Shown one piece after another: positions 19,015 through 28,317 of a stretch of 64,000 nt of DNA; the first letter of the stretch is position 1, and each line of letters opens with the position of its first letter. Origin of the DNA: an uncultured Acidobacteriota bacterium (GTDB lineage Bacteria; Acidobacteriota; Blastocatellia; RBC074); NCBI GenBank assembly GCA_902825875.1, contig CADECP010000010.1:116941-180940 (forward strand), written 5' to 3'. Below the pieces are notes generated by a model. It searched no databases and was not told the origin of the DNA. It saw nothing but the letters and a program-made list of their open reading frames with translations. The position numbers were made by a program, and so were the translations under genes.

Positions 19015-19302
19015 ATGAAAATTGACCACATCGTTTGCCCGGCGTATATCGAAGAAAAGCTGGTATCGAAACATCAAGTAACTGTGCGCGAGGCGCGATA
19101 TGTTCTGCTCAGTCGCCCTCGTGTTCGTTTCGCCCAGAAAGGGCACATTCCCGGCGACGACGTGTACGCAGCCTTTGGGCAAACGAATGGTGGGCGTTAT
19201 CTGGCGGTCTTTTTCGTCTACAAACCCGATAACCACACCGCCATCATTGTCAGTGCACGTGATATGAGCGACAAAGAACGGAGAGCTTATGGCCGCAAAT
19301 AA
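19015..19302 (+). CDS. BrnT-like type II toxin
   Basis: The protein is 95 aa. It keeps the BrnT plan, a RelE-like ribonuclease fold: an N-terminal strand and helix (IEEKLVSKHQVTVREARYVLL), a DDVYAAFGQTNGGRYLAVFF core, and the signature C-terminus IIVSARDMSDKERRAYGRK. BrnT family toxins cleave RNA and are neutralised by a BrnA or CopG-type antitoxin encoded downstream. The antitoxin frame begins 14 bp before this stop, so the two are coupled. The pair sits directly after the decayed SEFIR gene and may be the last intact part of an accessory insertion (inference). Confidence 0.82.
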   Translation: MKIDHIVCPAYIEEKLVSKHQVTVREARYVLLSRPRVRFAQKGHIPGDDVYAAFGQTNGGRYLAVFFVYKPDNHTAIIVSARDMSDKERRAYGRK

Positions 19303-19576
19303 TCGCAGCAGCATTTTACAGGCAGAAACATTGGAACAGATCGGCGAGTTCTGGGACACGCACGACTTCACTGACTACGACGACTCGGCGCGCCCTGATG
19401 TCGAAATAATCTTTTCCGGCGCAGTGGCGATTGAAGCCGAGTTGCTGGCTGCGCTTGATGAGCAGGCCGTGCAGCGCGGAGTAACAGTCGAAACTCTGGT
19501 CAATCTCTGGCTGCAACAGAAACTGGCTGAACAATTACCGACGCAATTGAAGGCGATGGCTGAAATTGCCGCCTGA
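19289..19576 (+). CDS. CopG/BrnA-like antitoxin of the BrnT pair
   Basis: The protein is 95 aa, with GGAGAGCTT before the ATG; the start overlaps the toxin gene by 14 bp. The sequence QIGEFWDTHDFTDYDDSARPDVEI is the toxin-wrapping segment seen in antitoxins of this group (FWDTHD..DYxD). The C-terminal part (LAALDEQAVQRGVTVETLVNLWLQQKLAEQL) matches a ribbon-helix-helix-like DNA-binding or dimerisation region. It should neutralise the toxin and repress the operon. A 14-bp perfect-stem hairpin lies about 40 bp after the stop. Confidence 0.82.
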   Translation: MAANNRSSILQAETLEQIGEFWDTHDFTDYDDSARPDVEIIFSGAVAIEAELLAALDEQAVQRGVTVETLVNLWLQQKLAEQLPTQLKAMAEIAA

Positions 19577-19615
19577 GAAAGTATGCGGCAGTGATACGCA
19601 GCCGCAGACAAACCA

Positions 19616-19649
19616 GAGCCTCGCCACTTATGACCAAGTGGCGAGGCTC
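19616..19649. terminator. Bidirectional hairpin between the TA pair and the TIG protein gene
   Basis: A perfect 14-bp stem (GAGCCTCGCCACTT with its complement) surrounds a 6-nt loop. It lies between convergent genes and lacks a strong T-run, so termination is likely but not certain. Confidence 0.6.
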
Positions 19650-19672
19650 GTTAGTTACAGACCCTCGCCGAT

Positions 19673-22600
19673 TTAATTCTGCTTTCTTTCCAGCAACGCC
19701 GGATGCCGAATGCCGAAGCTAATCGGCCATCCTGAATCCGCCAAAGATGTCGTTCCCTGCCCGATGGTCAGCAAGTAGCCGCTGCTGCCCGAAAAGGCTC
19801 CGACGGCGATGTAATACTCACCCGCTTTGAGCGTGCCGGACAGTTGTTCAATGATGGTTTGGTCTCTGGTCGAAGAAGCCACGACCACCAAATCGCCATC
19901 CACGTTTTCCTGCAACAGAAACAAATCCAGATCGGCAGTCGGCGCAAAACCCAGCGTGATCGTCAGCGGAGTGTCTCGCTCCAAATCCAGATAAAACAGA
20001 TCGTGGAGCTTTTCGCGCGTTCCGTCGTCAAACTGAATTTCAAGTTCCGCCGGATCGTTCAACGCCGTGCGACCTTCGACAATGATCGGCACGGTGACTT
20101 CGGTTGCCGTGTCCAGGGAGTTGTTCGGCTCGTCTTCGTTAATCAGGCGCAAGCTGTTGGCGGTGATGTTGAAATTCACAGGGCTGCTTTCATCGCTGAG
20201 CAATCCGGTTTCCAGATCGAAGGTGACTGTGGTGATTTGCGCCTGCCCGATGACCATTCCCGTCGGCACAACGGCAGTCAACTGCGTGCCGCCCTGCGCG
20301 CCGGTTGGCAACGCGAAATTAACGAACTGGTTGTTCTGATAAAACACCAGCAAGGTAATAAACGGTTCCTGATTGGCCAGTTCAAGTTGCTGGGCATTCA
20401 GAAAATTCAGTCCGAAGTTTGTGCCAGTCGCGCGAATGGTGTTGCCGTCGCGTCCGCTGGGTTGCTGAGTCGCCGCGTTGACGACCGTAGCCAGCGTCGG
20501 TTTAGCTGGCGGCCCAGCTTCTTCGGTGACGGTGAAATCCAGCGCGTTCGAGCGATTGCCTCTGGCTCCATCGCTGCCGATTCGTGTGACGATGATCGAA
20601 GCCGGACCGCGAACCAGTTCCTGCGCCGGAACCTGAACCACCAGTTGCGTGGCGGTGGCTTGAACGACTCGTGCAAGTTCTTCGTTGCCGCCCTGTCGAA
20701 AGATGACGATGTTCTGCAACAACGTCGTGCTGAAATTGCTGCCGGTGATTGTCACACGGTCGCGCGGTTTGCCTTGTTCCGGCGTGACGCTGGTCAACAC
20801 CGGCGTCGGCACAACCGTCGCATTGATCGTGAAATTCAACGGCGCGCTGATGTCCGACAAAACTCCGTTTGCCTGGTTAATCACCGCCGCACGAATGTTC
20901 GCCGCTCCGGCTCCTACAGCAGGAACTTCCAGCCGCACAGAAATTCTGCCGCCGGTGTCGGTCAGCAATTCGTTGTCGTCGGGATCGAAAATCCAGATCA
21001 GGTTGTTGCCGCGAAACAATCCGAAGATGTTTTTGTCTGGAACCGAGCTAAAGCCAGTTCCGCTGACGACGATTTTTGCTCCGGCAGCGGCTGATGCCGG
21101 ATTGACAGCCGTCAAAGTCGGCGCGGGCAACGACACTGTGACTACAGCAAAAGTTTCCAGAGCATTGCCGGCAACCGTTGCGCGAGCTTCCAAAATAGCC
21201 GTGCCCGCTCCAACGCGCGTCACGTTGAACGAAGCCGTTGTTTGTCCCGCAGGAATCGTCACGCTGGCCGGAACCGTTGCCACGTTGGTATTGCGGCTGG
21301 TCAACGACACGACCAATCCGCCCGCCGCTGCGGGTTGAGTCAACGTGACTTCGACTTTTTTCGGCGCGCCGGAAGAACCGAAATCAATCACGAACGGCGA
21401 CAAAACCAATCCCGTGGCGTTCGTGTTGCTCAAGGCAATCGTGCCGACTTTGGTGATGCCGCCGGAAACGACGTTCGTCAGCGCAGACGTTCCGCGCGGA
21501 GAAGACGCCCATTGGCGAGGCAACACCGCTTCGGCTTGAACCTGCGCGTTGCCCGCCGTCGCTACGTCCACAACGGCAAAACCGCCGTTGGAATCGCTGA
21601 CGCCTGCGCGTCCGTTGACGGTGACTTTGGCTCCCGAAACGGGCGAACCGAATTCATTGACGACGCGCCCGACAACCGTCGTCACTCCGCCCGGAGCAGC
21701 CGCAAACCAGAAACTGGCCACATCCACCACGCGCCCGTCGGAAACCACGCGCGCACGATCTGCCGAAACAGTTGCCGTTCCGCGTTTGATGAATCCGCCG
21801 CTCTGAACATCGTAGCGGTACAAATCCACTTTCGCGCCCGGCGGCAAATTGGCCTGGTCAGGGTTCGGAAAAGTCAGGCTGGCGCCCGGCGAAAACTGCG
21901 TCCCCAACGGAGTGATTTGCGCGATGGACGACGAATACACTCCCGTTGGCAAAGTCAGTCCAGGCAACCGCGAACGTTGCACCAAAGTCAGTTGCACCGA
22001 ACCTCTGGTTTTGCCGTCGGGAAATCGCACGGTTGTGCCAATCGGAATTTCCAGCGAAATGCCTTTGTCGGAGATGATCGTGTTTTTGTTGGTGGATTGC
22101 TGTTTGGCAGCGAGTAGTCGGGAGTCGGGAGTCGGGAGTCGCAAATCAGTCGCCGACTGGTTTGCGAGCCTGTTCAATCCTGAAATCAGTTGTTTGAGAT
22201 TCGCCGACCACCGATCACCGGACACCGACAACTCATCACCAGCAGCCGACTCCCGACTCCCGACTCCCGACTCCTCACTGAAACTCCCAACATTGCCGCT
22301 GCCGCCATTGACCTGTTGCAAGCTGATCGGCTGGCTGAACAGATTGTCGCGGTCAGCGCGCACGTTGGTTTTCAAGCTGATGGTCGGATATGGCGGCGAA
22401 CTGTTCGTCGTCCCGCCGTCCACTTCCAATTGAGCCGCGCCTGCCGGAATGTCCGCCACGACAAAAGCACCTTCGCGGTTGGTTCGCACGGTGACGTTTG
22501 TGCCGACAACGCGAATCGCCACGCCTTCCAGCGGAGCAGGATTGTTCGTCGCCGAACCTGTTGATTGCACGATGCCGCTCATCGAAGTTTTGATGCGGAA

Positions 22601-23749
22601 CGAGGCGGCGCTGCGAGTTTCGCCTTGCTGGTTTTGAATCAGCACGCGGCCTGATTCGGCTCCGAAGGGAACAATCACCGTCAACTGATTTGCCGTCGCA
22701 TTGATGATGCGAGCCTGAGCCGCGCCAAACCGCACGACATTGTTTTCCGGCGTCGTCGAAAATCCGTTACCGTTGATGCTGATGGTTTGGCCGACAATGG
22801 CTGGTTCGTTGATGCTGAAACTGGTGATCGCCAAAGTTGTGCTGGGATTCCCCGCCAGATTCACTTTCACGGCGTTGGATGAAACGCCTCCGGCAACCAG
22901 CGTCACATCCACCAAACCGCGTCCGCTTAACGAAGTCGGAATCTGAACGTTGACCTGATCGAGTCCGGTGAAGCCCGGAGCGGCAACCGGAGTCACGGGA
23001 ACTTCAATGCCGCCGATGATTGCCCGAACACTGTCCGGCGCGGCGTTTCGCAATCCGGTTCCGAATAAAATCAAAAAAGCCGGTCGGGCATCCGTGCCGA
23101 CATCAATCGGCGCAGGAATAAACACTCCGGGCGTAACCGGATCGGGTTCAAACGGCGGATTCGGGTCGAACACGAATTGATTGTTGGCATTGACCCGCCC
23201 CGTGACTGCGGCGGGAACTCCAGCGCCGTTGGCATTGGCCGTGAACACAGCCGGAGAAGCAGGCGCAACTTTGATCGGCCCGCGTGAAATGACTTGATCG
23301 CCGTTTTCCGCTGTCGAAATCACCACGACTTGCGCGTCTCCGGCGGGGACTTCCGTCGGGATCAGATAATTGACCTGTCCCGAAGAAACAAAGAACAACT
23401 GAGCGGGAACGCCACCGACGGTGACGGTCGTTCCGGCCAGAGTCGTTGGCAACGGCTGGGTTGTCGCAACCTGAGTGGCAATCGCCAATTGAGTTCCAAA
23501 CGCGGCGGCGATGGAATTTTGCGCCAGCGTCGCTGGCGAAGCGACAAAACTCGCGGCGGAAACACTGGCCACAGGTACGCTGTTGACCACCGTCACGGCG
23601 GCTTTGGTTTTCGGCAACAGGTCTGCGTAATTGGCCAGAACGACCAACACCAGCGCCACGGCTGAACAAATCATCGCCGCGCGAATCCGGCGGCTGGCTC
23701 CATGAGTTTTTTTCGTTTTCAACAATTCAGGACGACGAATGGTCGGCAT
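19673..23749 (-). CDS. Giant secreted protein with TIG/IPT and carboxypeptidase-regulatory domains
   Basis: The protein is 1358 aa, with GGGAGAATTTT before the ATG. It has a charged N-terminus, then one membrane segment (AAMICSAVALVLVVLANYA). Residues ~60-300 match the Solibacter-type module TIGR03437 (SVSAASFVASPATLAQNSIAAAFG, AQLFFVSSGQVNYLIP). TIG/IPT units follow (SFSINEPAIVGQTISINGNGFSTTPENNVVRFG; LTAVNPASAAAGAKIVVSGTGFS; LTSVTPEQGKPRDRVTITGSNFS). Carboxypeptidase-regulatory segments occur at ~410-470 and ~690-760. The C-terminus (~1240-1340; EPNNSLDTATEV...DLDLFLLQENVDGDLV) resembles a pre-peptidase C domain. It is probably anchored and extracellular, with a role in adhesion or surface display. 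Residues ~491-547 come from an inserted GGGAGTCG repeat element. No partner genes adjoin it. Confidence 0.85.
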   Translation of the reverse strand: MPTIRRPELLKTKKTHGASRRIRAAMICSAVALVLVVLANYADLLPKTKAAVTVVNSVPVASVSAASFVASPATLAQNSIAAAFGTQLAIATQVATTQPLPTTLAGTTVTVGGVPAQLFFVSSGQVNYLIPTEVPAGDAQVVVISTAENGDQVISRGPIKVAPASPAVFTANANGAGVPAAVTGRVNANNQFVFDPNPPFEPDPVTPGVFIPAPIDVGTDARPAFLILFGTGLRNAAPDSVRAIIGGIEVPVTPVAAPGFTGLDQVNVQIPTSLSGRGLVDVTLVAGGVSSNAVKVNLAGNPSTTLAITSFSINEPAIVGQTISINGNGFSTTPENNVVRFGAAQARIINATANQLTVIVPFGAESGRVLIQNQQGETRSAASFRIKTSMSGIVQSTGSATNNPAPLEGVAIRVVGTNVTVRTNREGAFVVADIPAGAAQLEVDGGTTNSSPPYPTISLKTNVRADRDNLFSQPISLQQVNGGSGNVGSFSEESGVGSRESAAGDELSVSGDRWSANLKQLISGLNRLANQSATDLRLPTPDSRLLAAKQQSTNKNTIISDKGISLEIPIGTTVRFPDGKTRGSVQLTLVQRSRLPGLTLPTGVYSSSIAQITPLGTQFSPGASLTFPNPDQANLPPGAKVDLYRYDVQSGGFIKRGTATVSADRARVVSDGRVVDVASFWFAAAPGGVTTVVGRVVNEFGSPVSGAKVTVNGRAGVSDSNGGFAVVDVATAGNAQVQAEAVLPRQWASSPRGTSALTNVVSGGITKVGTIALSNTNATGLVLSPFVIDFGSSGAPKKVEVTLTQPAAAGGLVVSLTSRNTNVATVPASVTIPAGQTTASFNVTRVGAGTAILEARATVAGNALETFAVVTVSLPAPTLTAVNPASAAAGAKIVVSGTGFSSVPDKNIFGLFRGNNLIWIFDPDDNELLTDTGGRISVRLEVPAVGAGAANIRAAVINQANGVLSDISAPLNFTINATVVPTPVLTSVTPEQGKPRDRVTITGSNFSTTLLQNIVIFRQGGNEELARVVQATATQLVVQVPAQELVRGPASIIVTRIGSDGARGNRSNALDFTVTEEAGPPAKPTLATVVNAATQQPSGRDGNTIRATGTNFGLNFLNAQQLELANQEPFITLLVFYQNNQFVNFALPTGAQGGTQLTAVVPTGMVIGQAQITTVTFDLETGLLSDESSPVNFNITANSLRLINEDEPNNSLDTATEVTVPIIVEGRTALNDPAELEIQFDDGTREKLHDLFYLDLERDTPLTITLGFAPTADLDLFLLQENVDGDLVVVASSTRDQTIIEQLSGTLKAGEYYIAVGAFSGSSGYLLTIGQGTTSLADSGWPISFGIRHPALLERKQN
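22111..22278. repeat. GGGAGTCG inverted-repeat element inserted in frame in the TIG protein
   Basis: One side carries tandem GGGAGTCG units (about 22117-22141) and the other the complementary CGACTCCC units (about 22246-22275), enclosing about 105 bp. The whole stretch remains open in the host frame. It encodes Ser/Arg/Gly/Asp-rich peptide such as ESGVGSRESAAG and LPTPDSRLLAAK between two folded domains. Confidence 0.75.
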
Positions 23750-24015
23750 AAAATTCTCCCAGTAAATTACTTCTCGATTTTTTGCGAAATCGCGTCGGTT
23801 CGGCTGTACAAGTGGGGAACAACCATAGGTTCAGTGAAGTCAAAAAGCCTGTCGGCCAGGGGGCGGCAAAGTGGCTGGCGAATTATAGGCATCTTCTGCA
23901 CATCTGGCCATCGCGGAATAAAACATCCTGCTTGAAACCATGCGGAGCCTGCGTAAAATACGTCCGGTTTGTCGGCAGCCCTGGCCGCAATCGTTCACTT
24001 GATCGGATCAACACC

Positions 24016-24789
24016 ATGCCTGATTTGTATTCCGTGCTGGGCGTCAACCGCGCGGCCAAAACCGATGAGATCAAATCCGCTTACCGCCGATTGGCGCGTC
24101 AGTATCATCCTGACGTGAATTCCGATCCGTCGGCGGCGACCCGGTTTGCTCAAATCACTGAGGCATATCACACCCTGAGCGACCCCAACCGGCGACAGGC
24201 GTATGACCGAACCGGACGAACACAGGAATCCGCCGCACGCCAACACAATGCCAATGCCGCTCGCGCCGCACGCCGCGCTTATTACCAGGCGCGCGCCGAT
24301 CAGGTCGTCAACGAATGGTTGGAACGCGAACGTCTGGAAACTCAGGCTCGCGGAAAAGCCGTTTACACCACAGTCACGCTGTTCATCTCCACGTTTTTCG
24401 TTGCGATGTACCCTCAACAGTTCGAACCGAAAAGCCTGCTATGGCAAATCGTTCTGTTCACGCTGTTCATCGTCAGCATCTGGCATTTGTTCAAAAGCCT
24501 GAAAGAGCATTTCGATTATTACACCTATCGCCCGGAGCGGGTGTCAGTCACACGTTCGCGCAATCCCGAAAAACCTTTCAAACGCAGCGTGGCCTGGTTT
24601 TTCGTCATCACCGGTTATCTGATTTCACTGTCCGCCGGATTGCTGATCGGCATCATGACCTACACGCCCACCGGAGCCGAACCGCCGCCGCCGTTTGATT
24701 CTTACCTGCCCGCGCTGTTGTGTCCGCCAATTGCCGTGCTGATCGTGGACACGCTGTACAAAATCAACCTGCATTTCGACAACCTGTGA
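24016..24789 (+). CDS. DnaJ-domain membrane protein
   Basis: The protein is 257 aa from the ATG at 24016; the frame extends upstream without a conserved sequence. Residues 1-65 are a J domain ([35 protein letters not shown]) with the HPD motif needed to stimulate DnaK ATPase. A basic helical linker (~70-110) is followed by about four membrane segments ([63 protein letters not shown]). There is no zinc-finger or substrate-binding domain, so this is a class III J-protein that recruits DnaK to the membrane. Its stop overlaps the GTG start of the next gene. Confidence 0.88.
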   Translation: MPDLYSVLGVNRAAKTDEIKSAYRRLARQYHPDVNSDPSAATRFAQITEAYHTLSDPNRRQAYDRTGRTQESAARQHNANAARAARRAYYQARADQVVNEWLERERLETQARGKAVYTTVTLFISTFFVAMYPQQFEPKSLLWQIVLFTLFIVSIWHLFKSLKEHFDYYTYRPERVSVTRSRNPEKPFKRSVAWFFVITGYLISLSAGLLIGIMTYTPTGAEPPPPFDSYLPALLCPPIAVLIVDTLYKINLHFDNL

Positions 24790-26282
24790 ACCTCAACCTG
24801 AAACCACTCATCAAGATTTCAGTGTTGCTCGCTCTGCTGGTTTGTTCGGCAGTTGGCCAGATACGTCAATCGCCGAAACTGGATTGCCTTGTCCATCAAA
24901 TTTCCGCGACGAATCGTGCGGCGACAATCACCTGCTCTGCAACCGAACTGCCCGTTGGCAAAACAGCCATTCAGTTTGTTGACCGCTTTGCCGGAATCGA
25001 ACAACTGAGCGAACGAGTTCATTCGTTGAAGATTTCGACTCCCCAAAATTCGACATTGCCGCTGGAATTGCGCGGCAATGGAATGTTTCTCTTCACTGCC
25101 AATTCCGGTTCGGCCACAATCAGTTACGAAATGCGTTTGGCGCGCGCCTTCGATCCGTCGCAACACGCGCTGGTTTCCAGCATCGGCGCGGAATCCGCCG
25201 TGCTGATGATTTATGACCTGTTGCCGCGAATTTGCGCTGAAGCTGAAAGCTGCGACAACTCCAATTCGGCGACGCTGAAAATCTCTGCGCCGAACGATTG
25301 GCGAATTGCGACGAACGAACGCGAACTAGACGGGGCGTATAACCTTGCCGACGCAACAAAAGCCGTTTTCTTTCTGGCTAAATTCAGGGAACAGACGACA
25401 AAACTCGCGGCGATGAATTTGCGCGTCGCCGTCGCCGGGCAGTGGAATTTCGGCGACGAAGAAATCTTTCCGCTGGCCGAAACCATCGCCCGCGAACAAG
25501 TTTCGATGATCGGCAGCCGCGAACAGGGCGAATTTCTCGTTCTGCTGGCGCCCTTTCCTCAACCGCTGACCGGCTTAAGATCAAGCGCCGTGACCATTGG
25601 CCGCACGGTCGTGTTGTTGCTGAATCCAAACAATGATTCGGCTCAGACGGTGAACCACTTTCGTCGCCACCTGGCGCACGAGATGTTTCATTTCTATTTG
25701 CCGAACGCCTTTCGCATTCGGGAAAACTTCGACTGGTTTTGGGAAGGTTTCACGCGGTATGTGGCGTTGATGACGCTGGCGCGGTTGAACTTGCTGACGT
25801 TGGACGAATATCTGGACGCAATCAGCGGCGAATACGAAGCTTATCTGTTCAATCCGTCGCGGTCGCAGTTGTCGTTAATCGCGGCTTCGCCGGACAAGTT
25901 TTCCAGCGCGGCCAGCTACGATCTGGTTTATCGCAAAGGCATGTTGGTTGCGGCGCTCTACGATTTGGAACTTCGCTGGCAAAGTCGAGGCAAGCTTGAT
26001 CTGACAAATGCGATGAAAAATCTGTACAAGGATTTTGCCGCCACCGGACGCCAGATCGGCAATCGGGAAGTCCTGAACGAATTGAGCAGGCTCGGCGATT
26101 TTGCCGCCTTGATCCGAAACGACCTGGAAAGCACGAAAGATATTGATCTGGCCGAGCGGATGAAAAGTTACGGATTGAAGATTGAACAAAGTGCGACGAC
26201 TCGCGGACGCCAACGGCTAAGGGCTTCACCCAAACTCAACGAACGGCAAAAAACCTTGCTGTCGAATTTGGCCAAATTTTGA
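24786..26282 (+). CDS. M61-like metallopeptidase family protein, secreted
   Basis: The protein is 498 aa. The GTG start at 24786 overlaps the DnaJ stop (GTGA), indicating coupling. A signal peptide is present ([17 protein letters not shown]). The zinc site is clear: HEMFHFY gives HExxH, and [12 protein letters not shown] 18 residues later supplies the glutamate, as in M1/M61 (gluzincin) peptidases. An N-terminal beta-rich region (~25-270) precedes it. A helical C-terminal domain (~330-498) includes [17 protein letters not shown]61 enzymes are glycyl aminopeptidases, but the usual PDZ domain is not evident, so the substrate is unknown. It is probably periplasmic or exported, and a terminator follows. 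Confidence 0.8.
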   Translation: MNLNLKPLIKISVLLALLVCSAVGQIRQSPKLDCLVHQISATNRAATITCSATELPVGKTAIQFVDRFAGIEQLSERVHSLKISTPQNSTLPLELRGNGMFLFTANSGSATISYEMRLARAFDPSQHALVSSIGAESAVLMIYDLLPRICAEAESCDNSNSATLKISAPNDWRIATNERELDGAYNLADATKAVFFLAKFREQTTKLAAMNLRVAVAGQWNFGDEEIFPLAETIAREQVSMIGSREQGEFLVLLAPFPQPLTGLRSSAVTIGRTVVLLLNPNNDSAQTVNHFRRHLAHEMFHFYLPNAFRIRENFDWFWEGFTRYVALMTLARLNLLTLDEYLDAISGEYEAYLFNPSRSQLSLIAASPDKFSSAASYDLVYRKGMLVAALYDLELRWQSRGKLDLTNAMKNLYKDFAATGRQIGNREVLNELSRLGDFAALIRNDLESTKDIDLAERMKSYGLKIEQSATTRGRQRLRASPKLNERQKTLLSNLAKF

Positions 26283-26290
26283 ATTCGATA

Positions 26291-26367
26291 CGGAACCGGG
26301 AGCAACTGGGTACTTTGACAAACTCTATTTCAAACATCCGGCTGCTACTGCTCCCGGTTTCGTTTTT
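26291..26367 (+). terminator. Terminator-like inverted repeat after the M61-like peptidase
   Basis: The arms CGGAACCGGGAGCA (26291-26304) and TGCTCCCGGTTTCG (26349-26362) pair with one G-U and are followed by TTTTTC. The arms resemble the ends of the 132-bp repeat family (TACGGAACCCGGAGCGG), so this may be a degenerate relative. Confidence 0.55.
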
Positions 26368-26394
26368 CTATAAAAACGCTGTCGAAACCTCGCG

Positions 26395-26424
26395 TTGACA
26401 CTCTGAAACAGGCATTCCTATAAT
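26395..26424 (+). promoter_or_regulatory. Consensus sigma-70-type promoter of lysS
   Basis: TTGACA (26395-26400) and TATAAT (26419-26424) are perfect consensus boxes separated by 18 bp, about 80 bp upstream of the lysS start. Confidence 0.8.
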
Positions 26425-26503
26425 CGCCGCTCAAAAGAACACATCACCGCAAAGCTTGCGACCAACCGAAAATAAACCACCTCTTTGTAAGGAGTTCACC
26501 AAC

Positions 26504-28069
26504 TTGCTCGATCAGGACAACGATCAAATTCAACAACGCCGCCGCCATCTGGAAGAGATCGTGGCGCTCGGCCATCCGGCTTATGTCAACCATTTCGACC
26601 GTACGCACAAAGTTTCCGAACTGGTTGCGCGCTATCACAGCTTCGCGGGTAAAAAAGAAGAAGCCGAACTGGCGCGCGTCAATGCCGAACTGAAAGCCGC
26701 TGAAAACGGCGAAGTCCGCATCGCCGGACGCATCATGACCATGCGGTTGATGGGCAAAGCCGCTTTCGTTCATTTGTCCGACGGGCTGGCCGCGTTGCAG
26801 GCGTACATTCGCAAAAACGACGTTGGTGATGCGGCTTGGGAGTTGTATCAAAAACTGGATTTAGGCGATTGGATCGGCGTTACGGGTTATCTGTTCATCA
26901 CCAAAACCGGCGAGTTGTCGGTTCACATCACGCAACTGCAATTTCTGACCAAAGCTCTGTTGCCGATGCCGGACAAATATCATGGAGTGACGGACAAGGA
27001 GCTTCGTTACCGGCAACGTTATGTGGATTTGATTGCCAGCGGCGCGGCGCATGAGCGTCAGCCGGGCGAATTGACTTCGCGTGAAGTTTTCGAGCGCCGC
27101 GCGATGATCGTCCGCGAAATTCGACGCTATTTCGACGACCGCGATTTTGTCGAAGTCGAAACGCCAATGCTTTCTCCGCTGGCGACAGGGGCGGCGGCCA
27201 AACCGTTTGTCACGCATCACAACGCGCTGGACATTGACCTGTACGCACGCATTGCGCCGGAGCTTTACCTGAAACGATTGACAGTCGGCGGATTCGAGCG
27301 CGTGTACGAACTCAACCGCAATTTCCGCAACGAAGGCATCAGCTACAAACACAACCCCGAATTCACGATGCTGGAGTTTTATCAGGCTTACGCCGATTAC
27401 AACGACTTGATGGATTTGACCGAAGAGTTGTTCAAATTGCTGGCCGACAAAACCTGCGGCGCGCGGCAGGTTCCGTTCAAAGATCACATCATTGATTTCG
27501 ACAACTGGCAGCGGCTGACGATGCGCGAAGCCGTTTTGAAATACTGGCCGAACGACGCCACGCGGCCTACGGCGGAAGGTTTGATGGATCGCCAACAACT
27601 GGAGGACGCGGCGGCGGCGCTGGATTTGGGCTTCGATCCAAAGCTGAACGACGGGCAATTGCTCGGAGCGATTTTCGAGCATGTGGTCGAACCTCATTTG
27701 ATTCATCCGACGTTCATCACCGAATTTCCGACCGAACTTTCTCCGCTGTCGAAACAAAAAGCCGACGATCCGCGCTTCGTCGAACGGTTCGAGCTTTATA
27801 TCGCCAACATGGAACTGGCGAACGGATTTTCGGAATTGAACGACCCGGTCGAACAGAAACGCCGCTTTGAAGAGCAAATGAACCAACGCGAACGTGGCGA
27901 CGAAGAGGCGATGGTCATGGACGAAGATTACATTCGCGCGCTGAGTTACGGCATGCCTCCAACCGGCGGCGAAGGCATAGGCATTGATCGGCTGGCGATG
28001 ATTCTGACCAACCAGCATTCGATCCGCGACGTGATTCTGTTCCCGCACATGCGACCGGAAACCAAATAG
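26504..28069 (+). CDS. lysS: Lysyl-tRNA synthetase, class II
   Basis: The protein is 521 aa. The TTG start at 26504 is favoured by AAGGAG nine bases upstream. Another TTG at 26456 would add 16 residues. An anticodon-binding OB domain (~30-175; [23 protein letters not shown]) precedes the class II catalytic core. That core has motif 2 [30 protein letters not shown] and motif 3 [16 protein letters not shown]. The enzyme charges tRNA-Lys. The insertion [17 protein letters not shown] between the domains is slightly longer than in E. coli but typical of related bacteria. A consensus promoter drives it, and a palindromic repeat begins 5 bp after the stop and may end the transcript. Confidence 0.97.
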   Translation: MLDQDNDQIQQRRRHLEEIVALGHPAYVNHFDRTHKVSELVARYHSFAGKKEEAELARVNAELKAAENGEVRIAGRIMTMRLMGKAAFVHLSDGLAALQAYIRKNDVGDAAWELYQKLDLGDWIGVTGYLFITKTGELSVHITQLQFLTKALLPMPDKYHGVTDKELRYRQRYVDLIASGAAHERQPGELTSREVFERRAMIVREIRRYFDDRDFVEVETPMLSPLATGAAAKPFVTHHNALDIDLYARIAPELYLKRLTVGGFERVYELNRNFRNEGISYKHNPEFTMLEFYQAYADYNDLMDLTEELFKLLADKTCGARQVPFKDHIIDFDNWQRLTMREAVLKYWPNDATRPTAEGLMDRQQLEDAAAALDLGFDPKLNDGQLLGAIFEHVVEPHLIHPTFITEFPTELSPLSKQKADDPRFVERFELYIANMELANGFSELNDPVEQKRRFEEQMNQRERGDEEAMVMDEDYIRALSYGMPPTGGEGIGIDRLAMILTNQHSIRDVILFPHMRPETK

Positions 28070-28073
28070 AAAA

Positions 28074-28205
28074 GTAACTGCTCAGCCTGGAGTCAAAAAC
28101 TTGGTACGGAACCCGGAGCGGTAGCGACGGGATGCTTGCGAAGCTCACTCCTCACGAAAAACCGGGGCGCTACCGCTTCCCGTTCCGTACCGGCTGAGCA
28201 GTTAC
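28074..28205. mobile_element. 132-bp palindromic MITE-like element, single copy
   Basis: The ends are GTAACTGCTCAGCC and GGCTGAGCAGTTAC. Long internal inverted repeats (ACGGAACCCGGAGCGGTAGC against GCTACCGCTTCCCGTTCCGT) make almost the whole element a hairpin. It is inverted relative to the three copies at 34330-34723. Flanks are AT-rich (ATAGAAAA and ATAAAAAA), so a target duplication is possible but not clear. Confidence 0.85.
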
Positions 28206-28213
28206 ATAAAAAA

Positions 28214-28302
28214 AGCAAAAGGCAAAAATGAAGCATTCACTTTTCCTGCTTCACTGACAAAAAACGCCAGAGACTTTTGATTTTTGATTTTTGCCTTTTG
28301 AT
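28214..28302. repeat. AT-rich inverted repeat upstream of the GT39-like gene
   Basis: GCAAAAGGCAAAAAT (28215-28229) is complementary to ATTTTTGCCTTTTG (28287-28300). It occupies the leader directly before the ribosome-binding site of the glycosyltransferase and could fold in the mRNA. Confidence 0.55.
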
Positions 28303-28317
28303 TTTCAGGAGACCCCT

